Shown here piece after piece: positions 15,250 through 24,304 of a stretch of 64,000 nucleotides of DNA. Position numbers and translations under genes: made by a program. The DNA comes from Pedobacter sp. MR2016-24 (GTDB lineage: Bacteria; Bacteroidota; Bacteroidia; Sphingobacteriales; Sphingobacteriaceae). The DNA lies in contig NZ_JAPIVO010000001.1 in the NCBI RefSeq assembly GCF_026239655.1, positions 558,001-622,000 on the forward strand, given 5' to 3'. The notes under the pieces are model-generated. The model did not search any database. It was not told where the DNA came from and saw only the letters and a list, made by a program, of their open reading frames with translations. Position 1 is the stretch's first letter. Each line of letters opens with the position of its first letter.

Positions 15250-17079
15250 CTAGTTGAAGGCTGAGTTTGTCTTTCCTTTGTCGATCGCCTTATTGATTAC
15301 ATCCTGAATTCTTGAGCGGATCCCCATTTTAACAAGCTTGTCTGTTACCGTTGGATTAACTCGGTTAGATAAAAAAACATATACGAGACCTCTTGAAGGA
15401 TCTACCCATACTGCCGTTCCCGTATAGCCTGTATGACCGAATGTTTGTGGCGAAGCTGTTGATGACGGATATCTTTTTGTCAGATCCGGATCCCAGCGGT
15501 CGAAACCAAATCCTCTTCTGCTGACGGTAGACTGGCGTGCGGTGAATGTTTCTACGGTTTGTGGCTTGAGATACTGTTTTCCGCCATAAGTTCCTTTGTT
15601 CAGTAACATCTGGTACATAATAGCCAGGTCATTTGTACTGGCAAATAATCCGGCATGTCCGGAAACTCCGCCTACGAGTGCCGCTCCCTGATCATGCACA
15701 TAGCCTACCAGTAATGTTTTTCTGAAATAAGTGTCGTTCTCTGTCGGGATAATCTGCTCTCTGCTGAACCTGTTTCTTGGCAGAAAACCGGCAGTCTGCA
15801 TGCCCAGGGGTGCATAGAAATTTTCTGCTACATAGTCATTTAGCGGTTCTCCGCTGATATGCTCCACGATATCTTTCATGACATACATACTGATATCGCT
15901 GTAAACATATTTGCCCCTTGTTCTGATTGGCGCATTTAACATCTGCGGCCACATCACGTCCTTAAAGTAATCTTTCCTGATAAAGTAGCCGTCGGCCACT
16001 TTTGTGGGATATGCTGCAGAGGAATCAGGACTGTGGTCTGTCGCTTTAACGCCATCATGAAAACCTATATATGGAATAAAACCAGCCTGATGCAGCATCA
16101 CTTCCTTTACCTGTATATTGTTCATTGCAGTAGTTCTGGCCATAGCAATGTAGGCACCAATATTGGTGTCTAGTTTAAGTTTGTTTTCTTCCACCAGGCG
16201 CATGACCATGGGGGTTGTCGCCGTGATTTTAGTGACGGATGCAATATCGAATATGTCAGTAATTTTGTCAGGCGCGCCGCCATAAGTGTGGTTTCCGTAT
16301 GCTTTGTTAAAAATAACTTTACCATCTTTTGCTACCAGTACCACCATGCCCGGCGCTGCTTTTGCATTGATAGCCTCAGCAGTAATACGGTCAATTTCCA
16401 GCAGATCATCCGCATTTACACCTGCATCTTCAGGAATAGTATATTTCAAGCGGGTTGCAGACGTATGATAACCCGACCCAAGGGTGTATTTTCCTGAAAA
16501 GTTGCCGTTTAATTTATAGCTGGCGGCTATTCCGCCAAAAATAAGCTGCGGAACTATGGCAGCGGCATTGATAGTCTTTTGCTGTGACCAGATCAGGGGG
16601 GAATTAATCGCGTCTAACGCAGTAAGGACGGTGCCTTCGCCGAAGGCGGCAATAATGACCTCTTTATTTTTGGAGACAGAATTGATAAAATTAATGTACC
16701 TGGCGTTTTTTGCATCGAGATCACTGATGGAAATAATCACCGTATTATAATATTTAAGGTCATCTTCCAGTTTGTAAAGTTCCGGTGAGGCAGTATATGC
16801 TGAAGAGTTAAATGAGGTAATTTTTGCGTATTTATTCAGCAGGCTGTCAAATGTGCTCTGGTAAATGAAGCCGAGACTGACTGAGGCAATTTTTTTTTGA
16901 TCCAGTGAGTCCAGCGGTATGGCAGACGACTGGTTGTTTAATAACACCGTGTGCTGCAGAGCGATGGCATTAATCTTTAAGAGATCTTCATTTTTTTTGT
17001 GTTCTTGTGCGCAGGCACTTAAGGTGAAAATTGCGGTAAAACAGATGGCAATGGTTTGAACAAGCTTACTCTTTGTCAT
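15250..17079 (-). CDS. Serine hydrolase lipoprotein: GH3 C-terminal-like domain + beta-lactamase fold
   Basis: 609 residues from the ATG at 17079 (an upstream TTG at 17097 would add six residues). Lipobox LSAC, Cys23. Residues about 30-200 resemble the C-terminal domain of family-3 glycoside hydrolases (HTVLLNNQSSAIPLD). Residues about 215-600 are a class C beta-lactamase/penicillin-binding fold with S281-V-T-K284, a Tyr motif YSD, and HTG in place of KTG. Related Bacteroidota proteins carry a full GH3 barrel in front; here it is absent. Probably acts on cell-wall peptides or esters outside the inner membrane. Confidence 0.8.
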   Translation of the reverse strand: MTKSKLVQTIAICFTAIFTLSACAQEHKKNEDLLKINAIALQHTVLLNNQSSAIPLDSLDQKKIASVSLGFIYQSTFDSLLNKYAKITSFNSSAYTASPELYKLEDDLKYYNTVIISISDLDAKNARYINFINSVSKNKEVIIAAFGEGTVLTALDAINSPLIWSQQKTINAAAIVPQLIFGGIAASYKLNGNFSGKYTLGSGYHTSATRLKYTIPEDAGVNADDLLEIDRITAEAINAKAAPGMVVLVAKDGKVIFNKAYGNHTYGGAPDKITDIFDIASVTKITATTPMVMRLVEENKLKLDTNIGAYIAMARTTAMNNIQVKEVMLHQAGFIPYIGFHDGVKATDHSPDSSAAYPTKVADGYFIRKDYFKDVMWPQMLNAPIRTRGKYVYSDISMYVMKDIVEHISGEPLNDYVAENFYAPLGMQTAGFLPRNRFSREQIIPTENDTYFRKTLLVGYVHDQGAALVGGVSGHAGLFASTNDLAIMYQMLLNKGTYGGKQYLKPQTVETFTARQSTVSRRGFGFDRWDPDLTKRYPSSTASPQTFGHTGYTGTAVWVDPSRGLVYVFLSNRVNPTVTDKLVKMGIRSRIQDVINKAIDKGKTNSAFN

Positions 17080-17217
17080 AAAATTGTGTTGGTACAATCA
17101 AAACGTTAAAGATATAAAAAGGTTATAGCGGCTTCGTCATTTATCGGTATTTATAATCAAAAGATTTATGTATAAGGCTTATTTTCGTTAAATTAGCAAC
17201 CTTTACCAAGGAAATAA

Positions 17218-19089
17218 ATGTCAGATATAATACAACTTTTACCCGAGAGCGTCGCCAATCAAATTGCTGCCGGAGAGGTAGTTCAGCGACCAGCATCGGC
17301 AGTAAAAGAGTTGATGGAAAATGCGATAGACGCGGGGGCGAATAAGATCCAGCTGATTCTAAAAGATGCTGGAAAAGGATTAATTCAGGTAATCGATAAC
17401 GGATGCGGCATGAGTGTTACTGATGCACGCATGAGTTTTGAACGTCATGCTACCTCCAAAGTCAGAAAAGCGGAAGATTTATTTGCTATCCGCTCAATGG
17501 GTTTCAGGGGAGAAGCAATGGCTTCTATTGCAGCGATTGCACAGGTGGAAATGAAAACCCGTCGTTATGAAGATGAACTGGGAACTTTAATTGAAATTGA
17601 AGGTTCTACAGTAACTAAGCAAGAGCCTGTAGCTACGCCTGAAGGTACGAGTATTTGTGTAAAGAACTTGTTTTACAATACACCTGCAAGACGGAATTTT
17701 CTGAAAAGCAATCCGGCAGAGATGCGCCATATCATAGATGAATTCCAAAGGATTTCGCTGGCCAATCCTTCGATAGCCTTTAGTTTACACCATGATGGAA
17801 TGGAGATTTTCAGACTGCCTTCTTCTGCTTTGAAACAGCGGATTGTGCATCTGTTCGGGAATAACTATAACCAGCGACTGATCCCGGTTGAAGAAGATAC
17901 TACGATCATCAATCTGAAAGGTTTTATTGGTAAACCTGAGTTTGCTAAAAAAACAAGGGGAGAACAGTTTTTCTTCGTGAATAACCGTTTTATTAAAGAT
18001 GCTTATTTGAATCATGCGGTAAATAAAGCCTATGAAGAACTCCTGGCTGAAGAAAACTTCCCGCTATATGTACTGTTTATCGATATAGATCCGTCAAAGA
18101 TTGATGTGAACGTGCATCCTACGAAAACGGAAATCAAGTACCTGGATGAAAAATCAATTTATGCGATTATTCATTCTGCAGTAAAACGTTCTTTGGGTAG
18201 ATTTAACATTAGCCCGACTATAGATTTTGATCAGGAAACTGCTTTTAGTGGCATGATCAGTCATAAAGCACCGGAGGAGATTATTCCGCCAAGCATTTCC
18301 TTTAACCCTGATTTTAATCCTTTTGCCGGTGATAGCAGTTCTTCTGGGACTGCCAGTTCAGGTTCAGAGCGCACTTTCCCTGCTTACAGGAGTAACGGGA
18401 ACAGTGAGCAAAGTACAAAAAACTGGGGATCATTGTATGAAATTGCGAGTAATGATCGGGCTGAACAGGTTTCCATGGAACTGCCAGGAAATGGTCCTGA
18501 GGCCAAATACGCACCTGTACAGAAGCAACTGATGCAGCTGCACAATAAGTACATCATTTCTCAGATTAAATCTGGCTTAATGCTGATTGATCAGCAGGCA
18601 GCACATGAACGGATTTTATATGAAAGGTTTAGTGTGCATCTTGAAGATCGTAAAGGGGCTTCACAGCAAAGTCTGTTTCCGCAGACGGTTACGTTAAGCC
18701 CGAATGATTACGAACTGGCGAAAAGCCTGCTGGACGATATCAAAAGTCTGGGTTTTGAAGTACGTGAATTCGGTAAAAATACGCTGATCATTGAAGGTAT
18801 TCCGGTAGACCTGGGTAGTAACCAGATTAACGAAACACAGCTTTTTGAACACCTGATTGAAGGATTTAAAAATTCTCAGCAGGAACTGAAACTGGATAAA
18901 AGAGATGCACTGGCCAGGAGTATGGCCAGAAACAGTGCGATAAAGAGTGGTGTTGTTTTAGGGCAGGAAGAGATGAATATGCTGATTGAACAGTTGTTCG
19001 CTTGTAAAGCGCCTAATTTTAGTATTGGTGGTAAACCGGTGATACAGACGATGACTTTGCTGGAACTGGACAAAAAATTTGATAAATAA
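17218..19089 (+). CDS. mutL: DNA mismatch repair protein MutL
   Basis: 623 residues. GHKL ATPase domain with NAIDAGA, DNGCGM and GFRGEA, then the transducer domain to about 330, a Ser/Gly-rich linker (about 360-430), and the C-terminal dimerisation domain. MutL couples MutS mismatch recognition to strand incision. The endonuclease motif DQHA(x)2E(x)4E appears as DQQAAHERILYE (about 456-467), with His replaced by Gln, and the distal Cys/His metal site reads NFSIGGKPV, so nuclease activity is doubtful. First gene of a likely operon with two rhomboid genes (8-bp gap). Confidence 0.97.
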   Translation: MSDIIQLLPESVANQIAAGEVVQRPASAVKELMENAIDAGANKIQLILKDAGKGLIQVIDNGCGMSVTDARMSFERHATSKVRKAEDLFAIRSMGFRGEAMASIAAIAQVEMKTRRYEDELGTLIEIEGSTVTKQEPVATPEGTSICVKNLFYNTPARRNFLKSNPAEMRHIIDEFQRISLANPSIAFSLHHDGMEIFRLPSSALKQRIVHLFGNNYNQRLIPVEEDTTIINLKGFIGKPEFAKKTRGEQFFFVNNRFIKDAYLNHAVNKAYEELLAEENFPLYVLFIDIDPSKIDVNVHPTKTEIKYLDEKSIYAIIHSAVKRSLGRFNISPTIDFDQETAFSGMISHKAPEEIIPPSISFNPDFNPFAGDSSSSGTASSGSERTFPAYRSNGNSEQSTKNWGSLYEIASNDRAEQVSMELPGNGPEAKYAPVQKQLMQLHNKYIISQIKSGLMLIDQQAAHERILYERFSVHLEDRKGASQQSLFPQTVTLSPNDYELAKSLLDDIKSLGFEVREFGKNTLIIEGIPVDLGSNQINETQLFEHLIEGFKNSQQELKLDKRDALARSMARNSAIKSGVVLGQEEMNMLIEQLFACKAPNFSIGGKPVIQTMTLLELDKKFDK

Positions 19090-19097
19090 AGAAATTC

Positions 19098-19832
19098 ATG
19101 AATACAATAAATATTCCTCCTGTTGTAAAAAATCTGCTCATTATTAATGTGCTGTTTTTTATCGCGACCTGGGTTCTGGAAACAAAAGGTATAGATCTGG
19201 CTACATATCTTGGGGCTTTTTATTTTGACTCTCCAAATTTTAAGATCTGGCAGCCGATTACCTATATGTTTATGCATGGTGGTTTCACACATATTTTATT
19301 TAATATGTTTGCGCTGTATTCATTTGGGTCAGTACTGGAAGCACATTGGGGACCAAAAAGGTTCATTAATTTTTATCTGATTACTGGTCTGGGGGCTTTA
19401 GCATTACAATGGGGTGTACAGGCATTTGAGATTTATCAGATTACCGGTACTCCGGTTGCACATCAGGTACTTTCTTTGACTTCACTTGAACAAGGGCAGT
19501 ATAATCCTTCGCTATATAGTGCTAATCAGGCTTCTACTTTATATGGAACTTATTTCGGCCCCATGGTTGGTGCTTCTGGTGCTATCTTTGGTTTACTGGT
19601 GGCATTTGGTATGCTCTATCCCAATGCAGAGTTGTATATCATGTTCATTCCCGTACCTGTTAAAGCAAAATACATCATCCCTGTTTATATTCTGATAGAG
19701 TTAAGTTTGGGTGTGGCACAGTTTCAGGGGGATTCCATAGCGCATTATGCCCACCTTGGCGGTGCATTATTAGGTTTTATTCTGGTCAGATTATGGAAGA
19801 ATAAAAACACATTTTACGATTATTATGACTAG
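19098..19832 (+). CDS. Rhomboid family intramembrane serine protease (first copy)
   Basis: 244 residues, six or more membrane helices. Catalytic dyad visible: GAS160G in the fourth helix and His219 (HYAHLGGAL) in the sixth; the MHGGFTHILFNM segment is the usual oxyanion/His region. Rhomboids cut transmembrane segments of substrates within the inner membrane. It begins 8 bp after mutL, and its last codons overlap the start of the second rhomboid gene, so translation is probably coupled. Confidence 0.92.
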   Translation: MNTINIPPVVKNLLIINVLFFIATWVLETKGIDLATYLGAFYFDSPNFKIWQPITYMFMHGGFTHILFNMFALYSFGSVLEAHWGPKRFINFYLITGLGALALQWGVQAFEIYQITGTPVAHQVLSLTSLEQGQYNPSLYSANQASTLYGTYFGPMVGASGAIFGLLVAFGMLYPNAELYIMFIPVPVKAKYIIPVYILIELSLGVAQFQGDSIAHYAHLGGALLGFILVRLWKNKNTFYDYYD

Positions 19833-20691
19833 AAATACGCTTTTAGCAGATCTTAAATATAAAGTTTTCCGCTCCGGGAATCCTGTGTTCTTTTATATAG
19901 GAGTCAATACCATTGTGTTTGTAGCGATGGCACTCTTTGGGGTAACTTATTTTTTAGCCGGAAACACGGGTGTCAGATTCCTGGATTATGCTAAGGAATA
20001 CCTGGCTTTTCCTGCGGCAGTAGAACGACTGCCTTTACGTTTTTATACGCTGATCACTTATCAGTTCCTGCATCAGAATATCTTTGATGTGTTGTTCAGT
20101 ATGTTATGGCTTTTTTGGATAGGACGGATCTTTATGGATTTCCTTAAACCACACCAGTTTCATTTCGTATACCTTACTGGTGGTGTAGTTGGTGCGCTGA
20201 TCTTTATGCTGGCTTATAATTTTATCCCTGTATTCGCGCCTTCGCTACCGTTTATGACAATCATCGGCTCTTCTGCATCCGTGATGGCAATCGCGGTCGC
20301 AACCACAACGCTGGTGCCGGATTATACGCTTTCATTAATGCTGATTGGCAGCATCAAACTGAGATACATTATTCTTGCTTATATCGTTATTGACCTGATC
20401 AGTATTGCTTCTACCAATGCAGGTTTAAGTTTCGCACACCTTGGTGGCGGATTGTTCGGTTTTGTGTATATCAAATTGCTGCAAAACGGTAAAGACTGGA
20501 GCAGCTGGTTTAAGAGAAAGCCCAAACTTAAGGTGGTTAAAAATGATACGGCGAAGGCTGGAGCGAAAGGTAAAGTGAATAAAGTAAACCAGAAAGAGGT
20601 GGATATGATCCTGGATAAGATTTCTAAATCAGGGTATGATAAATTGAGTAAGGAAGAAAAAGAAGTGTTGTTCAAAGCAAGTAAGAATTAA
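19825..20691 (+). CDS. Rhomboid family protein with C-terminal DUF6576-like tail (second copy)
   Basis: 288 residues. Six membrane helices, then a basic cytoplasmic linker and a helical tail (about 250-288, ILDKISKSGYDKLSKEEKE) of the DUF6576 type. The catalytic motif is G148-S-S150-A rather than GxSG; His205 is present (FAHLGGGL), so the dyad is intact but the Gly after the Ser is lost. Overlaps the first rhomboid gene by 8 bp and the EEP gene by 1 bp (TAATG). It could be an active paralogue with other specificity, or a partner subunit. Confidence 0.88.
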   Translation: MTRNTLLADLKYKVFRSGNPVFFYIGVNTIVFVAMALFGVTYFLAGNTGVRFLDYAKEYLAFPAAVERLPLRFYTLITYQFLHQNIFDVLFSMLWLFWIGRIFMDFLKPHQFHFVYLTGGVVGALIFMLAYNFIPVFAPSLPFMTIIGSSASVMAIAVATTTLVPDYTLSLMLIGSIKLRYIILAYIVIDLISIASTNAGLSFAHLGGGLFGFVYIKLLQNGKDWSSWFKRKPKLKVVKNDTAKAGAKGKVNKVNQKEVDMILDKISKSGYDKLSKEEKEVLFKASKN

Positions 20692-21797
20692 TGAAGAAAG
20701 AGGGATTGGGTTTCTTTGGTAAGCTGCAAGTGCTGATAGGTGCCGTTCTGGCTTTCTGTCTGCTGCTGGGTATTCTGGCCGGCAAGCTCGATCCGCGGGA
20801 ACATGTACTGATCGCTTTTTTTGGGTTGGCCTATCCCTTTTTCCTGCTGCTGAATTTCCTGATGGTTTTGTGGTGGAGCCTAAGAACAAGATGGGTTTTT
20901 GCATTGCTTACTGCTGGTGTGATACTCGTTGGCTGGCATGCCTTGATGGCGACTGTCGGGCTCAAAGGTGAAGCTGGCGAGGGACCCAAAACGGATGCTG
21001 CTTTAGTAAGAATGATGACTTATAACGTGCACAGCTTTAAACCTTATGGAGAACAAAGCAATGAGGCCGTGAAGCAACAGATGCTGAATGTTGTACGTAC
21101 GGAGAACCCTGACATTATCTGCTTTCAGGAATACTATACCCGCCGGAAAGGTCCTTTTGATATTACGGATAGTCTCAAACGCATTTTAAAAACGCGGAAC
21201 TTTTACTTCGTTCCTTCCTCTAAAAATGACTACGAGGCATATGGATTGGCCATATTTTCAAGATATCCGATTACCAATAAGGGAGAGATCGTGTTTCCGG
21301 ATCAAAATGGTAATATGAGTATTTATATTGACGTAACGGTTGGCGACAAAAAAATCAGAGTTTATAACGTACATCTGCAGTCTATTTCTTTTGATAAACA
21401 AGACTATAACTACCTGGATAAGGTAAAGGCAAAAATGGATGCAGAGATCACTCCGGCAAAAAGAATCCTGAGGATGCTGAAAACGGCCTTTGTGAAACGC
21501 AGCGCACAAGTAGATATCATGAAGGCACATATGAAAACCTGCGAAACGCCCTTCCTGATTGCAGGCGATTTCAATGATACACCGGCATCTTATGCGGTTA
21601 CGCAAATGACAAAATCACTGAATAATACTTTTGTGGAAGAGGGAACAGGTCTTGGGCGTACTTATAACGGCAAATTTCCTAATTTTCAGATTGACTATAT
21701 CTCAGCTTCAAAGACAATCAAAGTCATTAATCACCGGATAATTGAAGCGAAATTATCCGATCATTTCCCTGTAAGAAGTGACTTAAGGATCAACTAA
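20691..21797 (+). CDS. Endonuclease/exonuclease/phosphatase (EEP) family membrane protein
   Basis: 368 residues. Three hydrophobic helices in the first ~95 residues anchor it in the inner membrane; the rest is an EEP (DNase I-like) domain. Metal and catalytic motifs are seen in order: MTYNVHSF, DIICFQEYY, GDFNDTPAS, DYISA, SDHFPV. The catalytic domain probably faces the periplasm. Substrates of this family range from nucleic acids to phospholipids and inositol phosphates; not decidable here. Translationally coupled to the rhomboid gene, last gene of the mutL cluster. Confidence 0.85.
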   Translation: MKKEGLGFFGKLQVLIGAVLAFCLLLGILAGKLDPREHVLIAFFGLAYPFFLLLNFLMVLWWSLRTRWVFALLTAGVILVGWHALMATVGLKGEAGEGPKTDAALVRMMTYNVHSFKPYGEQSNEAVKQQMLNVVRTENPDIICFQEYYTRRKGPFDITDSLKRILKTRNFYFVPSSKNDYEAYGLAIFSRYPITNKGEIVFPDQNGNMSIYIDVTVGDKKIRVYNVHLQSISFDKQDYNYLDKVKAKMDAEITPAKRILRMLKTAFVKRSAQVDIMKAHMKTCETPFLIAGDFNDTPASYAVTQMTKSLNNTFVEEGTGLGRTYNGKFPNFQIDYISASKTIKVINHRIIEAKLSDHFPVRSDLRIN

Positions 21798-21814
21798 ATA
21801 TACCTGCAATTTTT

Positions 21815-21822
21815 TACCTTTG
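21815..21822 (+). promoter_or_regulatory. -7 box of the cysS promoter
   Basis: TACCTTTG, exact match to TAnnTTTG. Transcription would start near 21826-21830, leaving a leader of about 35 nt to the ATG at 21864 and only about 10 nt to the ATG at 21837, which supports the later start. Confidence 0.55.
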
Positions 21823-21863
21823 TCGCCAGGGCCTTAATGCGCCCTGCATATAAATATTATAAA

Positions 21864-23324
21864 ATGGAGAACGGCTTACAGCTTTACAACACGCTAACAC
21901 GTAAAAAGGAACTTTTTGAACCCCTGAACGGACCCAATGTTGGGATGTACGTTTGCGGGCCTACTGTTTACAGTGATGTACATCTGGGTAACTGTCGTAC
22001 TTTTATTTCTTTTGATTTGATCTTCAGGTATTTGAAATTCCTGGGTTACAAAGTGAGGTATGTACGTAATATTACTGATGCCGGCCATTTGGAGGGCGAC
22101 CGTGACGAGGGGGATGACAAGTTTGCGAAACGTGCCAAACTGGAGCAGCTGGAGCCGATGGAGATTGTGCAGAAATACACGCTGGGTTTCCATGATGTAA
22201 TGAGGATGTTCAATACCCTGCCACCAAGCATAGAACCTACCGCTACGGGACATATTATCGAACAGATTGAAATGATCCAGGATATTATTGCAAACGGTTA
22301 CGCTTATGAGACCAATGGGACTGTTTATTTTGATGTAGAAAAATATAGCCAGACTTATAATTATACTATCCTGACCAACCGTAACCTGGAAGACATGATG
22401 GCGAATACCAGGGAGCTGGGCGGTCAGGATGAGAAACGGGGAAGACTGGATTTTGCCTTATGGATCAAAGCTAAACCAGAAACTATTATGCGCTGGATCT
22501 CTCCATGGGGAGTAGGATTTCCGGGATGGCATATTGAGTGTTCAGCAATGAGTGCTAAGTATTTGGGTGAAGAATTTGATATCCATGGTGGTGGAATGGA
22601 TCTGGCTGCAACGCATCATACGAATGAGATTGCACAATCTGAAGCATGTTATCATAAAGAACCGGCAAAATACTGGATGCATACCAATATGCTTACGGTT
22701 AATGGTTCACGCATGTCTAAAACAGCCGGCAACGGATTTATGCCATTGCAGTTGTTCAGTGGCGACCATCCATTGCTGACTAAAGGCTATAGCCCGATGA
22801 CGGTTAAGTTTTTTATGCTGCAGGCACATTACCGCAGTACGCTGGATTTCTCTAACGATGCACTGGATGCTTCAGAGAAAGGTTTCAGAAGGCTGATGAA
22901 TGCTTTAAGTTTACTGGAGAAACTGGTGGCATCTGATAGCGGAGAATTTGAAATTGAACCTATCAGACTGAACTGTATCAAAGCAATGAACGATGATTTT
23001 AACAGTCCGGTAGTAATTGCTGAGCTGTTTGAAGCGGCTAGAATCATCAATACAGTTTATGATGGCAAAGGACGTATTACTGCTGCAGAACTGGAAAAAC
23101 TGAAGGTGCTGATGCAGGAATTTGTTTTCGATATATTTGGACTGAAGGATGAAGAATCTTCAAATAATGAATTAAACGATGTGCTGGATATGGTAATCGA
23201 TATCCGTAAGAGCGCTAAAGAAAATAAAGACTACGCCACTTCTGATAAGATTCGTATCGGACTCCAGAATATTGGCATCCAGTTAAAAGACAGCAAAGAA
23301 GGTACTACCTGGAATAAAATTTAA
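21864..23324 (+). CDS. cysS: Cysteine--tRNA ligase
   Basis: 486 residues from ATG 21864 (the frame opens at 21837, but [16 protein letters not shown] is the usual N-terminus). Class I aminoacyl-tRNA synthetase charging tRNA-Cys. HIGH motif as HLGN in [15 protein letters not shown], zinc ligands including the Cys above and [10 protein letters not shown] with the HTNE segment, and KMSKS as RMSKT. The C-terminal DALR-like helical domain is present. Complete and normal; own promoter. Confidence 0.97.
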   Translation: MENGLQLYNTLTRKKELFEPLNGPNVGMYVCGPTVYSDVHLGNCRTFISFDLIFRYLKFLGYKVRYVRNITDAGHLEGDRDEGDDKFAKRAKLEQLEPMEIVQKYTLGFHDVMRMFNTLPPSIEPTATGHIIEQIEMIQDIIANGYAYETNGTVYFDVEKYSQTYNYTILTNRNLEDMMANTRELGGQDEKRGRLDFALWIKAKPETIMRWISPWGVGFPGWHIECSAMSAKYLGEEFDIHGGGMDLAATHHTNEIAQSEACYHKEPAKYWMHTNMLTVNGSRMSKTAGNGFMPLQLFSGDHPLLTKGYSPMTVKFFMLQAHYRSTLDFSNDALDASEKGFRRLMNALSLLEKLVASDSGEFEIEPIRLNCIKAMNDDFNSPVVIAELFEAARIINTVYDGKGRITAAELEKLKVLMQEFVFDIFGLKDEESSNNELNDVLDMVIDIRKSAKENKDYATSDKIRIGLQNIGIQLKDSKEGTTWNKI

Positions 23325-23352
23325 TATTAACCTACAAAACAACTATTTTAAA

Positions 23353-24213
23353 ATGATGAGGAATAAAATAATCTGCACCCTGATTGCTGTAGCTTTCGCT
23401 TTCGGGGCTTTTGCACAGCGTTCTGATGGTACTACAAAGTCGCTGGTTAACGCAGAAAAAGAGTTTGCAGAAAGTGCAGTGAAAAATGGTGTGAAGTCAG
23501 CTTTTCATTCTTATAGTGCAAATGATGCAATTGTTTTCAGGCCAAATCCTGTCAATGCAAAAACTTACTATGCTACACAGCAGAATGATAAAAACCTGGT
23601 ATGGTCACCTTCATATGCAAGGGTAGCAAGGAGCGGCGACTGGGGATTTACTACCGGCGGGTTCACTTTAGAAGGTGATCAGAAAGTGTATGGACAGTAC
23701 GTTTCTGTGTGGAAAGCGATTAACGGTAAATGGGAATTAGTGATAGATCTGGGTGCAGAACATAATAAGCCATTGCATCCGGTGGCTGAAAAATTTATTG
23801 AACCTACCGAGTATTACAAACCTAAATTCAATGGAGAGAAGCAGATTGCTGCCGGAAAAGATATCCTATTTACGACAGAAAGAACATTGAACGCTACCCT
23901 GAAGTCTTACGGTATGGGTGCCTTTGGCGGTTTCTTAAATCATGATGCCAGGGTTATTTTTCCCGGATATGAGCCTATCATAGGCAAAGATAAAGCGATT
24001 GCTTTCTATTACAATATGGTGAGCAAGATGACCTTAAAAACCACTCAGGCAGATAAAGCTTCAGGTGGTGACCTTGCCTATACTTATGGAATTGCTACTA
24101 TAGATTACAAAACTGATTTAAGAGAAAGCTTTAATTATGTTTTCATCTACGAGCGCCAGAAAGATCATAACTGGAATTTAATACAGCAAATTTATACGCC
24201 GGCAGAACGTTAA
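23353..24213 (+). CDS. Secreted protein with two NTF2-like (DUF4440) domains
   Basis: 286 residues with a signal peptide (to FAFGAFAQ). Two similar domains follow: residues about 25-140 (VNAEKEFAESAVKNG ... VSVWKAINGKWELVID) and about 165-285 (FNYVFIYERQKDHNW). This pattern of helix plus curved sheet with a W-x-LV or WNLI strand is typical of NTF2-like/DUF4440 proteins. No catalytic residues are apparent; periplasmic binding or an unknown enzymatic role. It starts 28 bp after cysS and ends at a terminator. Confidence 0.75.
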   Translation: MMRNKIICTLIAVAFAFGAFAQRSDGTTKSLVNAEKEFAESAVKNGVKSAFHSYSANDAIVFRPNPVNAKTYYATQQNDKNLVWSPSYARVARSGDWGFTTGGFTLEGDQKVYGQYVSVWKAINGKWELVIDLGAEHNKPLHPVAEKFIEPTEYYKPKFNGEKQIAAGKDILFTTERTLNATLKSYGMGAFGGFLNHDARVIFPGYEPIIGKDKAIAFYYNMVSKMTLKTTQADKASGGDLAYTYGIATIDYKTDLRESFNYVFIYERQKDHNWNLIQQIYTPAER

Positions 24214-24229
24214 CCGGCATGCTAAAAGG

Positions 24230-24268
24230 AAAGGGTTTCTTAAACTAAGGTTTAGAAACCCTTTTTTT
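24230..24268 (+). terminator. Terminator of the NTF2-like gene
   Basis: Stem AAAGGGTTTCT/AGAAACCCTTT (24230-24240 with 24254-24264), T-run to 24268. Confidence 0.85.
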
Positions 24269-24304
24269 ATACCTGATAATTAATTGCAGCGTTAATAAAA
24301 TACG

